Source of the DNA: Oasisia sp. SBJ-2009 | Lineage: Eukaryota > Annelida > Polychaeta > Sabellida > Siboglinidae | Direction of reading: 5' to 3' | Length of the DNA: 64,000 nucleotides | Assembly: GCA_964017155.1 (NCBI GenBank) | Contig: OZ024856.1 | Coordinates: 13,074,125-13,138,124, forward strand | Part shown: piece by piece, positions 60,001 to 64,000 of the stretch | Layout of the letters: each line of letters starts with the position of its first letter | How positions within the stretch are numbered: the first letter of the stretch is position 1 | Position numbers and translations under genes: made by a program | The notes under the pieces: model-generated | The model's input: only the letters and a program-made list of their open reading frames with translations | What the model was told of the DNA's origin: nothing | The model's database searches: none

Positions 60001-63000
60001 CAGTTGGTAGGTCACTGGCCATTGTCAGTTAGGTCACAGGCCATTGTCAGTTGGTAGGTCACAGGCCATTGTCAGTTGGTAGGTCACAGGCCACTGTTAG
60101 TTGGTAGGTCACAGGCCACTGTATAATGCTTCAAAAGTTAACTTATTGAAGATATATTCCTCTGCCATCCTACGACAGCAAACTTTGAACACAAGGAAGT
60201 AGTGAAGTGTCGACTTACCATATTCTGGAGAGAAGACCCTCAAAGATTACCATCTTGGGTACAAACAACCCCATTACCATCTGCTGCTTCACAAGTCTGT
60301 GCCCAAGTCAAGGATCACCTCCTCTCTGTGCTACACCAACTACTGCCCAACACCAGGTCAATGGCTGCCAGTAGTGCTGGCTTCATACTTGACATATTGA
60401 CGTATTGCGATATATATATATATATATATGGGTATAATATCGAAGGTAACAATAAAGATGCAAACAAGAGGATAGATGACATTGCTTGCCTGAACATCCG
60501 ATATTTGTCCAAGAAAATGAAGGCTTTGAAACTGACAGCTATTTTTGCCCATGCCGCAACGTTGTCTTTGGCGAGAATAACGGCCCGTAAAGAAATTTTT
60601 CGTAGAAACATTATGCTTTTACTAGGTGTTTTGTTACCTGCCTACATGTTGCTTAATTATTTTACTATAGTAATTAACATTGTGCTTTTGTTGCATAACA
60701 TGCGTCTACTGGGAACCGACCTCTATATGAATATTAGACTTACAAAGTATATATAAAAACTTATTTCTGGTATAGATCAGTACTGAGAGAAAAACACGGT
60801 TCGAACCAGCACTACAACATAATAACTGTAAATTGTGTTTATGACTTTTAAAATCTATTACATTGAGCTAGTCTCACACAGATAATGTGTCATGTGGTCT
60901 GAGTTTCACTTCACCCTCCTGGTGACAGAGATCTGACAGTTCTACCTGACTGTGCATGTATCAAAGGTCAGTTGTCTCCGCCACCCAGTGCCACAAGGAT
61001 ACGCGGCGGCCTGGCTGGCGTAGGCGGCGGTGCGACTCATCAGACACGCAGCGTCCCGCAGGCGCACCTGCACAAACTCCACCAGCTGTCTCGACGGCAG
61101 TCTCAACACCTCACCCACACCCGGACACCTGAAACAACACCCTGACACCTGAAACAACACCCGGACACCTGAAACAACACCTGGACACATGAAACAACAC
61201 TTGGACACCTGAAACAACACCCGGACACTTGATACAACACTTGGACACCTGAAACAACACCCGGACACTTGATACAACACTTGGACATCTGAAAAAACAC
61301 TTGGACATCTGAAACAACACTTGGACATCTGAAACAACATTTGGACACCTGATACAACACCCAGATACCTGATACAACACCTGGATACCTGAAACAACAC
61401 CCGGACACCTGATACAACACCCGGACACCTGATACAACATCCGGACACCTGAAACAACACCCAGACACCTGATACAACACCCGAAACCACACCTGGGCAC
61501 CTGAAACAACACTTGGACACCTGAAACAACACCCGGACACCTGAAACAACACCCAGACACCTGATACAACACCCGGACACCTGAAACAACACCTGGGCAC
61601 CTGAAACAACACTTGACACCTGATACAACACCCGGACACCTGAAACAACACCCAGACACCTGATACAACACCTGGACACCTGAAACAACACCTGGGCACC
61701 TGAAACAACACCCGAACACCTGAAACAATACCCCAACACCTGAACCAACACCCGGGCACCTGAAACAACACCCTGACAGATGATACAACACCCGGGCACC
61801 TGAAACAACACCCAGACATAACCCTTACATTTAACAACAGATCCTTACATTTAACAACAGATCCAAGTCTGAACAAACAATACAACTAACACACCTGGGG
61901 ATTGTAGCCTCAATCTCTTCTACTACAGCAGGTAGGTTCATTTCATTGTAACGGTTCAGGCATTTCTCAATCTGAAACAAAACACTGAAGTCTCAAACAC
62001 TTGTGTGGAAACACATCTGCTCTATATGTCTAGTTGACAATGGTGTGTTTCTGTGACAATTTATTATAGCTTATAGCATTTCATAATTTGTACAAGAATG
62101 GGTTTGGTTACAAATATCACTAATATTTACTATAATTGCACTGAATGTAAAATAAACCTAACCTCGACCAGTTTTTGTTATCTCCGACTGATATACTGAA
62201 TATTCACTTTGGTTTCCTCTCCATTTCTAGATGTCCAAAACAGACATACCAAAAACATATGGAAACCATTTGCAGTTGGAAGCTCAAATATGAGGTTTGA
62301 CTATTTGGGAATTATCTGATCAAATATGAGATTTGAAGACACATTTGGAGGAGTCTCTGACACTGACAGCTCCGTGACAGTGTAAGAGACGACAGATACT
62401 GGTGACAAAGACAGGAACTGACAATCTTGTGTGTGTGTGCGTGCGTTTGTGTGTGCGCATGTGCGCGTGTGTGCGTGTGAGTGGGTGCATGCGCGTGTGC
62501 GTGCGAGTGCAGAAGACAGACACTGACTTTCTTGAGCATGTGGAAGTACTTCTGCATGCGGTGCCCACAGCTACAGTTGTAGAGCACTCTCGAGAGAATG
62601 CTCCGCTCCAGGGCCATGTCTCTACGGCTCCGGCTGACTGTCTGGAGTACTTCCTGGAGCACACACGACACTCCACCCACCACGCGCACGAGCTCTACAA
62701 GGAAACACATCAACTGTACAATGTATGGTTCCTGCCATAAGCAATAAGTTATGAATAATAGACTAGGCAATATTAACTCTGAACTTTCTGAACATGCAAA
62801 ATGATTAAATTAAATATCAGGTTTATTATCTAATATCATGTGAAAATTACACGGAAATAAACTGAGTTAACTGACAAATTGAAGATACGAGGGCAACACG
62901 CATGCATGCATGCATGCATGCATGCATGCATGCATGCATGCACGCACGCACGCACGCACGCACGCACACTATGCCTGCAACATCACATAGCATACAAAAC

Positions 63001-63443
63001 GCTGATTTAATGAGAGTGACAGTGTATATAATTGTACAGCTGAACTGAACATACCTGACATAACATGTACAGAGTTGTATAGTGTACACATGTGTACATG
63101 GCAATGTACATACATGGGTGACTTGTACAGAACTGGACATCTTTGTACACACATGGTGTAATATGTACATAGTTGTACCGCATTGTACCTACCTGGTGTA
63201 ATATGCACTCCATTGTAGAGCAGTGTACATACCTGGTGTAATATGCACTCCATTGTAGAGCAGTGTACATACCTGGGGTGACTTGTTCAGGGTTGTAGAG
63301 CAGTGTACATACCTGGGGTGACTTGTTCAGGGTTGTAGAGCAGTGTACATACCTGGGGTCACTTGTTCAGGGTTGTAGAGCAGTGTACATCTGACTGGAG
63401 GCTTCAACTCCCTCAATGGAGTCAGTACTCTCGCAGGCGACAT
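57047..63443 (-). CDS. NEPRO: NEPRO-like (nucleolus and neural progenitor) protein, eight exons
   Basis: Exons: 63443-63353, 62694-62528, 61971-61895, 61128-60946, 60296-60219, 59816-59723, 58453-58386 (acceptor least certain), 57587-57047. All borders are AG/GT and in phase, giving 432 residues. Resemblance by memory to vertebrate NEPRO: LSRVLYNCSCGHRMQKYFHM plus LKK|IEKCLNRYNEMNL (exons 2-3); PSRQLVEFVQVRLRDA (exon 4); FVPKMVIFEGLLSRIW|MYSRAV (exons 5-6); WLTRLKSCTDISEMLAILDD (exon 8); and a Lys-rich end (KKVAKKRK). NEPRO is a nucleolar protein linked to RNase MRP/rRNA processing and early development. Exon 8 has four in-frame 10-residue repeats (LPVVSAENIG type). Minisatellites sit at or next to the exon 1 donor, the exon 4 acceptor and the exon 6 acceptor. 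The start ATG at 63443 is the first after an in-frame TAG-containing stretch (TTTTTAGAA). Confidence 0.8.
57378..57500 (-). repeat. 30-bp in-frame coding repeat inside NEPRO-like exon 8
   Basis: Four units encode (L)P-M/V-A/V-S-A-E-(N/D)-(I/M)-(G/E). Being a multiple of three, it keeps the frame. Confidence 0.85.
57838..58228. mobile_element. Long-TIR non-autonomous element (TTAAAGGG ends), 391 bp, in NEPRO intron 7
   Basis: Arms 57838-57939 and 58127-58228 are reverse complements with few mismatches (TTAAAGGGGCACTGTATGGG, GGCAGCACCGTCAGTACCTA). TTAA at both tips may be the target duplication. The centre (about 190 bp) has no ORF. Its terminal TTAAAGGG resembles that of the element at 43860. 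Confidence 0.9.
58568..58708 (+). repeat. Dispersed repeat, copy 2 (first copy at 5650-5780)
   Basis: See the copy at 5650. This one has GCGCGCAGTACTATGCGCGTAA, where the other has GCACGCAGTACTACGAGAATAA. Confidence 0.75.
58715..59062 (+). mobile_element. LINE ORF2 C-terminal fragment and tail in NEPRO intron 6
   Basis: The plus frame reads EIKRRRLRWLGHVLRMPGDS, then PKMALRWTPPGKRKRGRPKM and TWRQTVMAEPREMGLS, a very common LINE C-terminus. It ends with GACGAAGAGGAAAAGTAAAGTAAAAAAGTAA. Antisense to the host gene. Confidence 0.88.
59590..59696. repeat. ~30-bp C-rich tandem repeat (four units)
   Basis: Units ACATTCTACC(T)CCCCCCCCCACACAC, lying 27 bp downstream (coding sense) of the NEPRO exon 6 donor. 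Confidence 0.93.
59836..60124. repeat. 25-bp minisatellite, about 12 units, 20 bp upstream of NEPRO exon 6
   Basis: Unit GGTCACAGGCCACTGTCAGTTGGTA with CAC/CAT alternation; one unit lacks TTGG. In the coding sense it ends about 20 bp before the exon 6 acceptor at 59817. Confidence 0.97.
60300..60945. other. NEPRO intron 4
   Basis: No recognised repeat apart from a short (TA)n at 60409-60428. The 184-residue plus frame starting at 60202 overlaps exon 5 antisense and has no family resemblance. Confidence 0.5.
61122..61812. repeat. 20-bp minisatellite, about 34 units, each containing a 3' splice-site-like sequence
   Basis: Unit (plus) ACACCTGAAACAACACCCGG; in the coding sense CCGGGTGTTGTTTCAGGTGT. 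The exon 4 acceptor of the NEPRO-like gene (TTGTTTCAG|GTGTCC at 61130-61129) is the outermost member. Minus frames of 226-289 residues (VSGVRVLFQVSGCC type) arise because all three frames of a 20-bp unit are open. Confidence 0.97.
61972..62527. other. NEPRO intron 2
   Basis: Contains a GT/GC-rich microsatellite at about 62428-62510 adjoining the exon 2 donor (62527-62522). Nothing else recognised. Confidence 0.55.
62897..62968. repeat. (CATG)n-(CACG)n microsatellite
   Basis: About eleven GCAT units followed by about seven CGCA units in NEPRO intron 1. Confidence 0.97.
63010..63395. repeat. 40-bp minisatellite carrying repeated 5' splice sites, about nine units
   Basis: Unit (plus) CATACCTGGGGTGACTTGTT plus CAGGGTTGTAGAGCAGTGTA. 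In the coding sense each good unit ends CCCCAG|GTATGT, identical to the NEPRO exon 1 donor. The three units nearest the exon are almost identical, the next two differ (TGTAATATGCACTCCAT), and those before 63180 are degenerate. Confidence 0.93.
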
Positions 63444-63807
63444 TTCTAAAAACAATCGAACATATTCGAATGTTGTGATACGGTAACTCTTTAAAGCGCG
63501 ATCCGGCGACTGTAGGAAATCTGTTTCACCACTGACATAGCCAGACCATTTATTGGATTCAAGAAAATGATCATGTGTTAGCCGACAGTTGCCGGCAATG
63601 TGTCCTGTTGACTTAGCATTGTGTAAGTCATGATTGGGTTGCTGTGCACGTGCACACGTACTACACACCAACATGTTTATCTCATATGCATTTTATGTGT
63701 TATTGTTTCTTTGTTACAAATTAACGTTATTGACAAGTACATGGATTTCTGATTGTACAGGCGATAACAAGAGCTCCGTGGAGTCATCATGGCTGCTCAA
63801 TCTACAG

Positions 63808-64000
63808 GTGCGGAACGAAGAAGCTCCATTGCGATCACACGTTCTGTGAGAAATGTCTGCAAGATCTGTACAACGCCAGCGGGCAGCTGGACAATATTAC
63901 TTGTCCAACATGCAGAAGAAAGACATCTGTTCCGACGAATGGCATCGCCGGGTTGCGAAATGACTTCAGGGCGAATGAAATGAAAGACGCAATCGAAAGT
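63808..64000 (+). CDS. RING/TRIM-type protein exon, cut by the window end
   Basis: After an acceptor (TCTACAG at 63801-63807) the frame reads CGTKKLHCDHTFCEKCLQDL, then QLDNITCPTCRRKT and later GIAGLRNDF. C.H.FC..C plus CP.CR is the second half of a C3HC4 RING finger, as in TRIM E3 ubiquitin ligases, where a NxF segment before a B-box often follows. The first cysteine pair must be in an upstream exon that I could not locate. The frame stays open to position 64000. The gene runs divergently from the NEPRO-like gene, about 360 bp away. Confidence 0.7.

Noticed and set aside
60202..60756. 184-residue plus ORF
   Set aside because: It overlaps NEPRO exon 5 antisense, includes a (TA)n run and matches nothing known to me.
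61111..61885. Minus ORFs of 226-289 residues rich in VSG/CC
   Set aside because: Produced by the 20-bp minisatellite in NEPRO intron 3; only the last segment (61128-60946) is exon.

Overview
The window is eukaryotic and looks like an invertebrate animal genome, possibly a lophotrochozoan such as a mollusc; the species is not determinable from the sequence. It has spliced genes with GT-AG introns in long AT-rich non-coding DNA, many non-LTR retrotransposon remnants, terminal-inverted-repeat (TIR) elements, and very many micro- and minisatellites. Most long open frames are low-complexity repeats, not genes. The exon structures below were built by hand, matching splice sites and codon phase to remembered protein families.

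Layout. 0.4-0.7 kb: first exon of an SLC5 sodium/monocarboxylate-type transporter (minus strand), with a 680-bp evolving triplet/hexamer array just upstream. 5.8-26.2 kb: a tandem segmental duplication with units of about 9.4 kb (A 5.85-15.2 kb, B 16.77-26.2 kb). Each unit carries the same transposon debris, a 60-bp minisatellite, an intact 340-residue type II membrane LicD/fukutin-family gene and a 43-bp minisatellite. The units differ by clean insertions and repeat copy number. The two LicD genes share a tract of about 540 bp with no visible difference.

27.5-35.9 kb: a complete eight-exon saccharopine dehydrogenase-like oxidoreductase gene (SCCPDH, minus), 420 residues. 36.7-38.4 kb: a 41-bp minisatellite of about 43 units. 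39.1-39.9 kb: a two-exon GON7-like gene (minus). 42.4-42.7 kb: a C14orf119-like gene (plus). 45.6-53.3 kb: two exons of a candidate small secreted-peptide gene (plus), split by an intron full of complementary tetranucleotide arrays and LINE debris. 55.35-56.38 kb: a two-exon UQCC3-like small mitochondrial membrane protein gene (plus). 57.05-63.44 kb: an eight-exon NEPRO-like nucleolar protein gene (minus). 63.8 kb to the end: the start of a RING/TRIM-type gene (plus), divergent from NEPRO.

The genes do not form a pathway; they are mostly housekeeping genes in repeat-rich DNA. The most unusual signal is in the NEPRO-like gene. The 3' splice site of its exon 4 is one edge of an array of about 34 copies of a 20-bp unit that itself contains an acceptor. 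The 5' splice site of its exon 1 lies in an array of 40-bp units that each carry a donor. Minisatellites therefore appear to have multiplied real splice junctions.
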